From: an uncultured Bacteroidales bacterium
GTDB taxonomy: Bacteria > Bacteroidota > Bacteroidia > Bacteroidales > UBA4417
DNA: 56,209 nt
Direction: 5' to 3'
Assembly (NCBI GenBank): GCA_903913645.1
Contig: CAIWMA010000268.1
Coordinates: 1-56,209 of the forward strand
In this document: one piece after another, positions 35,932 to 43,370 of the stretch
Numbering within the stretch: position 1 is the stretch's first letter
Layout of the letters: every line of letters begins with the position of its first letter
Program-made: the position numbers and the translations under genes
Notes under the pieces: model-generated
Seen by the model: only the letters and a program-made list of their open reading frames with translations
The model's database searches: none
What the model was told of the DNA's origin: nothing

Positions 35932-36903
35932 ATGGCTAAAATCAGATACCAGTTTAACACCAAATCGCTTAAAATCGAGAAGGTACAGGTTACTATGAAG
36001 GAACGCCTGAAACGGCTTGCCGGTTCAATGGCTTTCGGATTGGTATTTGGCATGGTAGTTATTGTGCTGGCCTACAATTTCATATCATCTCCACGTGAAA
36101 AAATATTGCTGAACGAGCTTGAGCAATATAAACTTCAGTATAAGATCATGAACGACAGGTTGGATAAGGTGCAAAAGGTACTGGCCGATGTGCAGGATCG
36201 CGACGACAATATTTACCGGGTTATTTTCGAATCAGAACCAGTTCCTTCAGAAATCAGGAAGGCTGGATTTGGGGGAGTCGACCGGTATGAACAACTTGAG
36301 CGTATTCCTAATTCGGAGATAGTTGTAAATACAGCCAAACGGCTTGACCAGATAACCAGCCAACTTGTGGTTCAGAGCAAATCGTACGATGAAGTTTTTA
36401 AATTAGCCAAGAATAAGGAAAAACTTATTGCCAGCATTCCGGCTATTCAACCTGTTGATTTTCATGATTTGCGACGCATTGGCTCGTTGTTTGGCTACCG
36501 AACCGACCCATTTTATAAGGTAATTAAGTTTCATGAAGGCATGGATTTTACAGCTGCTATCGGAACTCCAATATACGCTACCGGTGATGGTGTGGTTTCA
36601 GAAGCTGAATACAACAGCGGCGGTTACGGCAATAAGATTATGATAAATCACGGATATAGTTACGAGACAGTCTACGCCCATCTTTCGAAAATAAAAGTTA
36701 AAGTGGGACAACGTGTAAAACGAGGCGAAATTATTGGTTTGATGGGAAATACAGGGAAGTCAACTGCTCCGCATTGTCATTATGAAGTGCATAAGGCTGG
36801 TGTACCAATGAATCCGATTTATTTCTTCTTCAACGATATTACCCCGGCAGAGTACCAGGCGATGCTTGAAATGTCATCGAACCCTTCACAGACGATGGAT
36901 TAA
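35932..36903 (+). CDS. M23 family metallopeptidase, membrane anchored
   Basis: Peptidoglycan endopeptidase of the LytM/lysostaphin type, facing the periplasm. 323 residues: one transmembrane helix at about 32-50 (SMAFGLVFGMVVIVLAYNF), a coiled-coil at about 58-90 (LNELEQYKLQY, NDRLDKVQKVLADVQ), then the peptidase at about 190-300. Zinc ligands are His201 and Asp205 in HEGMDF and His283 in HCHYEV; catalytic His250 (YAHL) and His281 are also present, so it looks active rather than a degenerate EnvC/NlpD-like activator. The stop codon is directly followed by a heptad array and then a MerR-type gene. Confidence 0.92.
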   Translation: MAKIRYQFNTKSLKIEKVQVTMKERLKRLAGSMAFGLVFGMVVIVLAYNFISSPREKILLNELEQYKLQYKIMNDRLDKVQKVLADVQDRDDNIYRVIFESEPVPSEIRKAGFGGVDRYEQLERIPNSEIVVNTAKRLDQITSQLVVQSKSYDEVFKLAKNKEKLIASIPAIQPVDFHDLRRIGSLFGYRTDPFYKVIKFHEGMDFTAAIGTPIYATGDGVVSEAEYNSGGYGNKIMINHGYSYETVYAHLSKIKVKVGQRVKRGEIIGLMGNTGKSTAPHCHYEVHKAGVPMNPIYFFFNDITPAEYQAMLEMSSNPSQTMD

Positions 36904-36987
36904 AACTGGTAACTGGAAATAGGAGACTAGAAACTGGAGACTAGAAACTGGAAATTAGAATTGGACATCCGACATCCAACATCTGAA
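36904..36987. repeat. Heptad array, 12 units
   Basis: Starting on the first base after the M23 stop codon, twelve 7-base units run without a break: AACTGGT, AACTGGA, AATAGGA, GACTAGA, AACTGGA, GACTAGA, AACTGGA, AATTAGA, then ATTGGAC, ATCCGAC, ATCCAAC, ATCTGAA. The first eight follow RACTRGA; the last four drift to ATCCRAC. It ends 36 bases before the MerR-like ATG. Confidence 0.85.
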
Positions 36988-37023
36988 ACCAAAAATATTA
37001 ACCAAAACACCTTATCATACAAA

Positions 37024-37362
37024 ATGGCCCTTCGCACACAACCTATCGGGAAACTTTATTATCGCATTGGCGAGGTAGCTGATATGTTTAAGGTAAATAC
37101 TTCGTTAATTAGGTTTTACGAAAAAGAATTCGATATAATTAAGCCGCATCGCAATAAGAAAGGAAACCGTCTTTTTACACAAAACGATGTGGATCATTTC
37201 CATACGATATTTCATCTGATTAAAGAGAAAGGCTACACCCTGGAAGGTGCAAAGCTACAGCTGAAAGAAAACCGTGCTGTTAACAACGCTCCTGAACAGG
37301 ATATTAAAAACTCGTTGCTCAGGATGAAACGATTTTTACTGGAATTGAGAGAACAACTTTAA
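37024..37362 (+). CDS. MerR-type transcriptional regulator
   Basis: 112 residues from the ATG at 37024. A longer frame opens with TTG at 36961, but its first 21 codons lie inside or beside the heptad array and add no domain, so the ATG is preferred. A MerR winged helix is clear: KLYYRIGEVADMFKVNTSLI, RFYEKEFDIIKPHRNKKGNR, LFTQNDVDHFHTIFHLIKEKG, YTLEGAKLQLKENR. There is no effector domain and only a short C-terminal helix (LLRMKRFLLELREQL), which fits the small one-domain MerR proteins common in Bacteroidota. It may be cotranscribed with the M23 gene. Target unknown. Confidence 0.85.
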   Translation: MALRTQPIGKLYYRIGEVADMFKVNTSLIRFYEKEFDIIKPHRNKKGNRLFTQNDVDHFHTIFHLIKEKGYTLEGAKLQLKENRAVNNAPEQDIKNSLLRMKRFLLELREQL

Positions 37363-37366
37363 GTTT

Positions 37367-38341
37367 TCAGAAATATTTTTTCTCCACAAGGAACTCAGTC
37401 ACATACTCATAAACACCTTCTTCGAGTGAATAAAACTGGGCAGGATACCCGGCAACGCTTTTGAGTTTTGTCATATCGGCTTCGGTGAAATACTGGTATT
37501 TCTCGCGTATATCAAGTGGAGTATCAACAAATTCTATTTTCTCAGGGATTTCGAGTGCTTTAAAAACTGCTTTGGCAAGGTGAAGGAATGCCCGCGCTTT
37601 ACCGGTCCCCAGGTTGTAAAGCCCGGATTTCGGCCTGGTATGCATCATGAAATACAAAACATCAACCACGTCTTTAACATATACAAAATCGCGCAACTGC
37701 ATTCCGTCGGCAAATCCAGAACGGTGCGAACGGAAAAGCTTTACTTCACCAGTTTCGCGTATCTGCTTGAAAGAATGTAAAATAACCGAAGCCATGCGGC
37801 CTTTGTGGTATTCGTTTGGCCCATACACATTAAAAAATTTCATGCCGGCCCAAAATGGCGGAACTTTTTCCTGCTTCAAAGCCCAGATATCGAAATCATT
37901 CTTTGACTCACCGTACGGATTTAACGGACGAAGACTTTCAACAATGGAATGATCATCTATGTAGCCATGCTCGCCCATGCCGTAAGTGGCAGCCGAGGAA
38001 GCATATATTAGCGGAATTCCATATTGTGAGCATGCTTCCCAAACCTGTTTCGAATAGTTCAGGTTAAAGTGGTTAAATATTGAAACATCAAACTCTGTGG
38101 TATCGGTACGGGCTCCAAGATGAAAAACAGATTCTACTTCATCTTTGTGTTTCTGAAGCCAGTTTATAAACTCATCGCGGTGAACGTGGCCTACTATCGA
38201 TTTATGGTCCAGGTTATGGTTTTTAAAAGGATTGCTGAAATCATCAACCACAATAATATTGGTTAATCCCTTGTTGTTGAGTTTGTTTACCATACAACTG
38301 CCAATAAACCCGGCAGCACCTGTTACCACTGTGTATGTCAT
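37367..38341 (-). CDS. rfaD: ADP-L-glycero-D-manno-heptose 6-epimerase
   Basis: Inverts C6 of ADP-heptose to supply the heptose of the LPS inner core; cytoplasmic and NADP-dependent. 324 residues, usual for the family. Extended SDR features: TGAAGFIGS (7-15) for the dinucleotide, VVDDFSNPFKNHNL, the HLGARTDTTE segment typical of HldD, YASSAATYG, and catalytic NPYGESKNDFD (YxxxK). MKFFNVYGPNEYHKGRMASV is also an HldD hallmark. The gene converges on the MerR-like gene with only 4 bases between stops. A TACCTTTG promoter box lies at 38363-38370. Confidence 0.93.
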   Translation of the reverse strand: MTYTVVTGAAGFIGSCMVNKLNNKGLTNIIVVDDFSNPFKNHNLDHKSIVGHVHRDEFINWLQKHKDEVESVFHLGARTDTTEFDVSIFNHFNLNYSKQVWEACSQYGIPLIYASSAATYGMGEHGYIDDHSIVESLRPLNPYGESKNDFDIWALKQEKVPPFWAGMKFFNVYGPNEYHKGRMASVILHSFKQIRETGEVKLFRSHRSGFADGMQLRDFVYVKDVVDVLYFMMHTRPKSGLYNLGTGKARAFLHLAKAVFKALEIPEKIEFVDTPLDIREKYQYFTEADMTKLKSVAGYPAQFYSLEEGVYEYVTEFLVEKKYF

Positions 38342-38362
38342 AATACTTGTTTTTTCAGATTA

Positions 38363-38370
38363 CAAAGGTA
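38363..38370 (-). promoter_or_regulatory. Promoter box of rfaD
   Basis: Minus-strand TACCTTTG, an exact TAnnTTTG match, 22 bases upstream of the rfaD ATG. No good -33 TTTG is seen. Confidence 0.5.
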
Positions 38371-38414
38371 CGGGAAAAGGGCCTAAATAGTGTTAACGAT
38401 TTGAAATAGAAGAT

Positions 38415-38470
38415 ATGAGTGATGAGTTATGAGTGATGAGTTATGAGTGATGAATTATAAGTGATGAGTT
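38415..38470. repeat. Heptad array, 8 units (4 x 14 bp)
   Basis: ATGAGTG+ATGAGTT repeated four times with three substitutions (units 38415-38428, 38429-38442, 38443-38456, 38457-38470). It lies 50 bases beyond the stop of the LURP-one-like gene, between that gene and the rfaD promoter. Confidence 0.9.
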
Positions 38471-38520
38471 AAAGGTATGAGAAGTTTTTTGGGATATTGA
38501 TCTTCCTTTAATGCTTATCA

Positions 38521-39078
38521 TCAATATTTTGGTTTCCAGTTCAAGTCGATTTTTTTTGCTTGAAAACCAATGTTTCCTAAATCAATATTAACAGCGTTAC
38601 CATCGTTGTCGTTACTTGAGAAATTGTCTATTATTAAACAAAACGAAATCAGTAAGTTAAAATTACAATCCTTGTCGGCTATAATTTTGTAGTTGTCACC
38701 CGCAAACCAACTTACTGCTTTTTTGTCCCAGCAGGCCACTTGAAGATTATTCTTGTAAATTGAATATTTTCTGCCGCGATGACCATAAATATCATAAGCA
38801 TCTTTACCATCCTGGCAGTGGTAATGTAGTTTCCAAAATGAATTAGTTCTAAATTCAAGTACATTATTATCCCATTGAGTAATATCATACTTTGCCTTGA
38901 ACCAGGAAAGTCGTTTGCTAATTATCATTCTTGGCATTCCACAATTATTCTCAAATAGATTAACTACAGGGAGTAGATTAAATAATTCGCTTGCTGCAGA
39001 ATGAGTCGGTTGTCCATCTGTGAAAATTTGATATTTGTCACCAATTGAAATTTTCTTTTGATTTATGTCTATTTCCAT
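38521..39078 (-). CDS. LURP-one/tubby-like-fold protein (tentative)
   Basis: 185 residues, cytoplasmic, no signal. It opens INQKKISIGDKYQIFTDG, then LSWFKAKYDITQWDNNVLEF, FWKLHYHCQDGKDAYDIYGH, RGRKYSIYKNNLQVACWDKK, and FAGDNYKIIADKDCN, ending with a hydrophobic helix (LLISFCLIIDNF). This strand order and the KYxIFxxN, AxWxKK and YxIxAD wording resemble LURP-one-related proteins (YxjI, phospholipid-scramblase-like fold). The role in bacteria is not known. It stands alone; heptad arrays flank it on both sides. The family call is from memory of the pattern and is moderate. Confidence 0.6.
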   Translation of the reverse strand: MEIDINQKKISIGDKYQIFTDGQPTHSAASELFNLLPVVNLFENNCGMPRMIISKRLSWFKAKYDITQWDNNVLEFRTNSFWKLHYHCQDGKDAYDIYGHRGRKYSIYKNNLQVACWDKKAVSWFAGDNYKIIADKDCNFNLLISFCLIIDNFSSNDNDGNAVNIDLGNIGFQAKKIDLNWKPKY

Positions 39079-39099
39079 ATTTTGATTTAAAGTTAATGC

Positions 39100-39141
39100 C
39101 CAACTTACATCTTAACACTTAAATCTTATAAATCCTATCTT
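39100..39141. repeat. Heptad array, 6 units
   Basis: CCAACTT, ACATCTT, AACACTT, AAATCTT, ATAAATC, CTATCTT in strict 7-base register; consensus roughly AAaTCTT. The last unit overlaps the stop codon of the alkaline-phosphatase-like gene (39140-39142), so the array is its 3' end in the minus direction. Confidence 0.65.
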
Positions 39142-40771
39142 ATTCAATCTCCACTTCGCTTACAAAAATCCACGCTTTCTGTCCTGCGCAGGGAAGGGCA
39201 GGAGGGCAGGTGCCGATATTTGTTGCTTTAATACGGATAAATTGCGCTCGCAGGTTATCGAATGCTTTCGAAAGCATTACAGGTCCGTCGGGACTGGTTT
39301 CATCTGTTTCGGAGGGGTAATAGGAACTTAACAGTCTAAACGTAATTCCATCGTCGGAAACATAAAATTCGACTGAAGAAGGAAGAAAAATCAGGGAGGA
39401 AGGTAGTTGCAAAACATCTATTCCCAAAGCGTTCACAGGCTTTATTTCCCCTAGGTCGAAGGTAACTTCAAAATCACCACTTTCGTAGCCCATCCATTGC
39501 TTGTTGGTGTAATTCGATGAACCGATAAGCCCGTCGAATAATCCTGAAACTCCTGTTCCGGGATATTTCTGACTTGGTTCGGTGGTTACGCTGGCTGTTT
39601 TAATACCCTGAACAAAAGTATATATGCGGGTTATAATCTGGCTTGAACTGGCAGCGGATAGGCTGACAGCTTTGAGCGTGCAGTTTGTTGCAATGGTAAA
39701 AGGTGAAATATATTTTTTTGAGGATTTGCCAGGTATTGCGCCATCGAGTGTGAAATAAATCTCAGCGTTCAGGCCCGTGGCTGATAATTCTACCTGCTGC
39801 GGACCCTGGAATGCACCATCGGCCAATGAGCACATTGGCTTTGGGACATATTGATTAGGCTTTTGCATTGGTGTTTTTGAAACAAAAACTTCATTTACAG
39901 GCTTTCCAATCCATTCAGTCGGAGCTTTGAGGCCAAGGATTTTTGCAATAGTCGGCGCTGTATTTGCCAGATCATTAGGCGTTTCGAGCAGCACATTCTT
40001 TTTGATACCGGGTCCGCTGATAATCCATGGCACTTCAATTTCGAGCATACTTTCTCCACCATGACCAAACCCGATTCCGCCATGATCAGAAACAATCATC
40101 AAGGTAGTGTTCTGCATCATTTTAGCTTCCTGAAGGCCCGCTACCAGTTTCCCGATTTCGGTATCAATGTCATTTATAGACTGGTAATATTCTTTCGTAT
40201 TGAAGCCTTTGCTGTGTGCGGTTTCATCAGGATGACCGTAATAAATGAAGGTGAAAAGAGGATTTTCTTTTTTAATATAATTCAGGGCTACAGAAGTTAT
40301 CATAACATGGCCTTCGACGAATTGATCCTTACTGATGTATTTCTTATTCACATAAGTGCCAAGCCATTGCCAGTCGTAAAACATAGCAGTAACGGCCTTA
40401 GGCATTTGTTTACGTATGGTAGTGAAAATCGAGTTGAAATATCCATCAGCATCTTTAACTGTAGGATCAAATCCCTGGTTCATTAAGCTCCAGTTGTTTG
40501 ATGTAACACCGTGTTGCTCAGGACCGGCGCCGGATAATATAGTAGCCCAGTTCGGCGCGCTGACCGTTGGCATAACTCCGCGTGTTTTTAAAGAAATAAC
40601 TCCCTGGCTGATTAGCTTGTTGATTTCTGGTGTGTTGGAATATTGAAATCCTTCGGCAGAAACGCCGTCGATGCCAATTAAAATAAGCCGTTTTGCAGCA
40701 GAGGGTTGAGCCGAAAGAGTTATACTAAATATAAATAAGATGACTAGAATAAGTGAGCTGGAGATTTTCAT
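39140..40771 (-). CDS. Alkaline-phosphatase-fold phosphodiesterase with hexosaminidase-type C-terminal domains
   Basis: 543 residues, exported (signal SLILVILFIFSITLSAQP). The catalytic domain (about 27-300) is a type I phosphodiesterase/alkaline phosphatase fold: metal ligand Asp in LIGIDGVSAEGF, nucleophile loop MPTVSAPNWATILSGAGP, YYGHPDETAHSKGF and VSDHGGIGFGHGG. About 310-390 is a CHB_HEX_C-like domain (AEIYFTLDGAIPGKSSKKY), and about 400-543 an F5/8-type discoidin-like module ending KAWIFVSEVEIE. The same two tail domains occur on the GH20 enzyme in this locus. It probably removes a phosphate-containing substituent from a glycan or related polymer; the substrate is an inference. It is the last gene of the glycan locus. 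Confidence 0.85.
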   Translation of the reverse strand: MKISSSLILVILFIFSITLSAQPSAAKRLILIGIDGVSAEGFQYSNTPEINKLISQGVISLKTRGVMPTVSAPNWATILSGAGPEQHGVTSNNWSLMNQGFDPTVKDADGYFNSIFTTIRKQMPKAVTAMFYDWQWLGTYVNKKYISKDQFVEGHVMITSVALNYIKKENPLFTFIYYGHPDETAHSKGFNTKEYYQSINDIDTEIGKLVAGLQEAKMMQNTTLMIVSDHGGIGFGHGGESMLEIEVPWIISGPGIKKNVLLETPNDLANTAPTIAKILGLKAPTEWIGKPVNEVFVSKTPMQKPNQYVPKPMCSLADGAFQGPQQVELSATGLNAEIYFTLDGAIPGKSSKKYISPFTIATNCTLKAVSLSAASSSQIITRIYTFVQGIKTASVTTEPSQKYPGTGVSGLFDGLIGSSNYTNKQWMGYESGDFEVTFDLGEIKPVNALGIDVLQLPSSLIFLPSSVEFYVSDDGITFRLLSSYYPSETDETSPDGPVMLSKAFDNLRAQFIRIKATNIGTCPPALPCAGQKAWIFVSEVEIE

Positions 40772-40959
40772 TTCTTGCTTTCTTTTATTTGTAAAGGTAG
40801 AAGTTTTTTATGAGTTATATTATAAACGAGGAAGCTGATTCCAAAAGTCTAAACCCTAAACGATGTCTAAAATATGGTGAAACTGAGAATTGCTTTTAAA
40901 ATTACCGAAAATCTGCATTTTCCAGCAAACACAATTCCAGATCTGATCTGCATGTGATG

Positions 40960-43206
40960 CTATTTTACAACTATCTCATCGAGGAATAGCCACGAAAGAT
41001 TGCCTGCCGAGGAATGCCACGAAGGCATTTTTTTAGTTGCGGTAACATCAAAGCGGATGTAACGTTTGTTGTTGAAATCTCCTGTAAACAAAAAGTTCCG
41101 TATTGCATCTTCTTTTTTCTGATCTCCTGCAACTTCAGTTGTGCCGGCACTATCCCAGGTAATTCCATCGGCGGAAACCACACAGGTAACTCGTGAAGGA
41201 TGGAGTATCCAGGAATCAGGGGCCCACAACGAACTGATATTGATAGAATGAAATGTTTTGTTTGCTCCCAAATCGAGTGTAATTTGTGGATCAGCATTTT
41301 CCCAACCCAGCCAATTAACTTTAAAATTATTAGAACCACAAACGCCATTGGTTATAGCCGATATATTCCCATCGCTGTATTTTGAATCTGGTCCGGGGTT
41401 GGCGGTTGCTTTTTTTCGAAATGCAATATCATCGCCGATCTGAACATCAATAGAATGGAGCGTTGCATTGTAGTAGGTTTCTGCCGGAAGGTTCGCTTCA
41501 TTCAGGTATTTAACCCCATTTTTAGTACATGTCGAATTAAAATCTTCAAGTGTAGCCTTCATTTCTGGTTTCAAAATGAATTTCCCGCTCTTTTCGCTGT
41601 ACCAGCCACGTGGTCCGAACATATCATTTTTAGCAATCTCCATTATAGCAAATTCCAACGGCAGCCTGCTTACTTTAACTCTCTGAAATATTTCCGGTTT
41701 GCTTACAACAACAGCTTCGGCTTTATCAAATAAAGTGTTGTAAAAAGCAATATTGTCGGCTGAAAGAAAGGATTTATCATGATACACTGGCTCGCCAAAA
41801 ATGTCGAGACGTTCGCCCGATTTTACCAGTTCCGATTCCATGCGGTCGGTATACTTACGAATATAGGGTGCTGCTTCAGCATAATATCCGTTAAGGAAAT
41901 CAGTCTTCACTGAATCGATATTCACATCCGGATTCCAAAGTAGCCGGGCAAGCAAATAGGATTTCAGTTCAGCCATTTCATTACCTTTCGCGGTATTGGT
42001 TTGCTGAAAATGTTGTTTGGCTCCATTGCGGGTCAGAAACTGAATATTAGGTTGCAACACATGCAGATTCGGGAATGGAGAAACCAGGTTTGTAAAATTT
42101 ACAGTGTAATCCCATATGTACAGATCGTGGGTTATCTTTCCCCAATCGGTAATATCTTTTACGAATGATTGACTTGCAGGGTCGGTTTCAATGCTTTTAC
42201 TCCGGTTCAGTTCAATAGTACATAGCACAATCTGTACATTAGCGGCAGGTTTGGTGATTTTTGGTGCTGAGCGCGAAAACTGGTACGCAAGTGTCGAAAT
42301 GGTTTTGTCGGGAAACCTTGCTGCGACCTGGTTTATAAAGCGAATCAGCGGACCCGATGGAGAGCCTTCCTCATCAATAATGGCCCGGCATTTATCACAC
42401 TGGCAATAGGAAAGGTTATCATTCTGACTTACTGACCATATTTTTTTGTCGGGTTGCTTAGTCATGTCTGCAGCCAGTTTATCGTTGACCAATTTTACAA
42501 CATCCGGATTCGACATACAAAGCTGATCGGGGATACGCTTGCCATTCATAAAGGCAAAATATTCAGGATGCGAACTGAAATACGTATCTGGCGGAAGAAT
42601 ATTGCCTAAGGTGTGAACAAAGTATCCAATGGCGTAAACTTCTTCAATATTGTCAAGGCGCATCCAATCCTTATAAGCATCTTTTTGCGAGAATTGCCCG
42701 TAAACAATCCTAAGTGTATTGACCGGTTTATCCGAATAGTTTAAAGGCTTTAGAAAAATAGTCTTATTCTGAGGAACAAATTCCGCATCGGGCGCATAAA
42801 AGCGACACCCAAATTTTTTTTCGAGCAAATCAACAACCCCGTAATAAATTCCTTTATGGCTTCCGCCAACAATACTCAACTTTTGATTTTTCGTTGTAAT
42901 ACGAAACTCATCAGGATCCATTTTTTCATTACTTCCAGGAAATCTATTGGTTAAGCCGATCGAAATTTCTGTTTTGATAGGTTTAGCTTTATCACTAACA
43001 ATAAGTAGCTTACAACCCGATACTTTTACAATATAGTTTTGCAGAAGTTCAGCCGCCTGGTTTTCAATCAGGGTGCCGTTTTCAGGTACTACGATCACGT
43101 ACGAAGAGTGACTGTTTTTTGTAATTTTCAATGGTTTAGCTGCAAAAACACTGTTTGTAAGAGATAAAACAGCGATGAATATTGCCAGGAAATAGTGGGT
43201 TTTCAT
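40960..43206 (-). CDS. DUF4838 glycosidase-like protein with discoidin-like tail
   Basis: 748 residues with a signal peptide (FLAIFIAVLSLTNSVFAAK). The N-terminal part (about 30-140) is a GH67/GH20-like alpha/beta domain (IENQAAELLQNYIVKVSG, GSHKGIYYGVVDLLEKKFGCRFYAP). DUF4838 follows at about 170-480 (SSHPEYFAFMNGKRIP, WSVSQNDNLSYCQCDKC, LYIWDYTVNF, KGNEMAELKSYLLARLLWNP). The C-terminal 150 residues are an F5/8-like module ending LSWLFLDEIVVK, paralogous to those of its neighbours. Distant relatives are alpha-glucuronidase-like; an exo-glycosidase role is inferred, not known. A minus-strand TAACTTTG box lies at 43292-43299. Confidence 0.85.
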   Translation of the reverse strand: MKTHYFLAIFIAVLSLTNSVFAAKPLKITKNSHSSYVIVVPENGTLIENQAAELLQNYIVKVSGCKLLIVSDKAKPIKTEISIGLTNRFPGSNEKMDPDEFRITTKNQKLSIVGGSHKGIYYGVVDLLEKKFGCRFYAPDAEFVPQNKTIFLKPLNYSDKPVNTLRIVYGQFSQKDAYKDWMRLDNIEEVYAIGYFVHTLGNILPPDTYFSSHPEYFAFMNGKRIPDQLCMSNPDVVKLVNDKLAADMTKQPDKKIWSVSQNDNLSYCQCDKCRAIIDEEGSPSGPLIRFINQVAARFPDKTISTLAYQFSRSAPKITKPAANVQIVLCTIELNRSKSIETDPASQSFVKDITDWGKITHDLYIWDYTVNFTNLVSPFPNLHVLQPNIQFLTRNGAKQHFQQTNTAKGNEMAELKSYLLARLLWNPDVNIDSVKTDFLNGYYAEAAPYIRKYTDRMESELVKSGERLDIFGEPVYHDKSFLSADNIAFYNTLFDKAEAVVVSKPEIFQRVKVSRLPLEFAIMEIAKNDMFGPRGWYSEKSGKFILKPEMKATLEDFNSTCTKNGVKYLNEANLPAETYYNATLHSIDVQIGDDIAFRKKATANPGPDSKYSDGNISAITNGVCGSNNFKVNWLGWENADPQITLDLGANKTFHSINISSLWAPDSWILHPSRVTCVVSADGITWDSAGTTEVAGDQKKEDAIRNFLFTGDFNNKRYIRFDVTATKKMPSWHSSAGNLSWLFLDEIVVK

Positions 43207-43291
43207 GATCTGAATGATTACATTTTTTTACAGGAACAAACCAGGCAGAAATTCAATGATTTCTGTAATATAATTTTGCGCCCTGATACCT

Positions 43292-43299
43292 CAAAGTTA
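43292..43299 (-). promoter_or_regulatory. Promoter box of the DUF4838 gene
   Basis: Minus-strand TAACTTTG (forward CAAAGTTA), an exact TAnnTTTG match and identical to the box upstream of the GH20 gene. It gives a leader of about 80 bases. Confidence 0.55.
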
Positions 43300-43370
43300 A
43301 GAGATAAAATCAGCTAAAATATTCATTGGAAACAAACTTAATTTACATAGGAAATCTGAGCAGGTTTTCT

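Noticed and set aside
40849-40862. CTAAACC CTAAACG, a telomere-like or heptad repeat
   Set aside because: Only two units, with no continuation of the 7-base register on either side; chance is enough to explain it.
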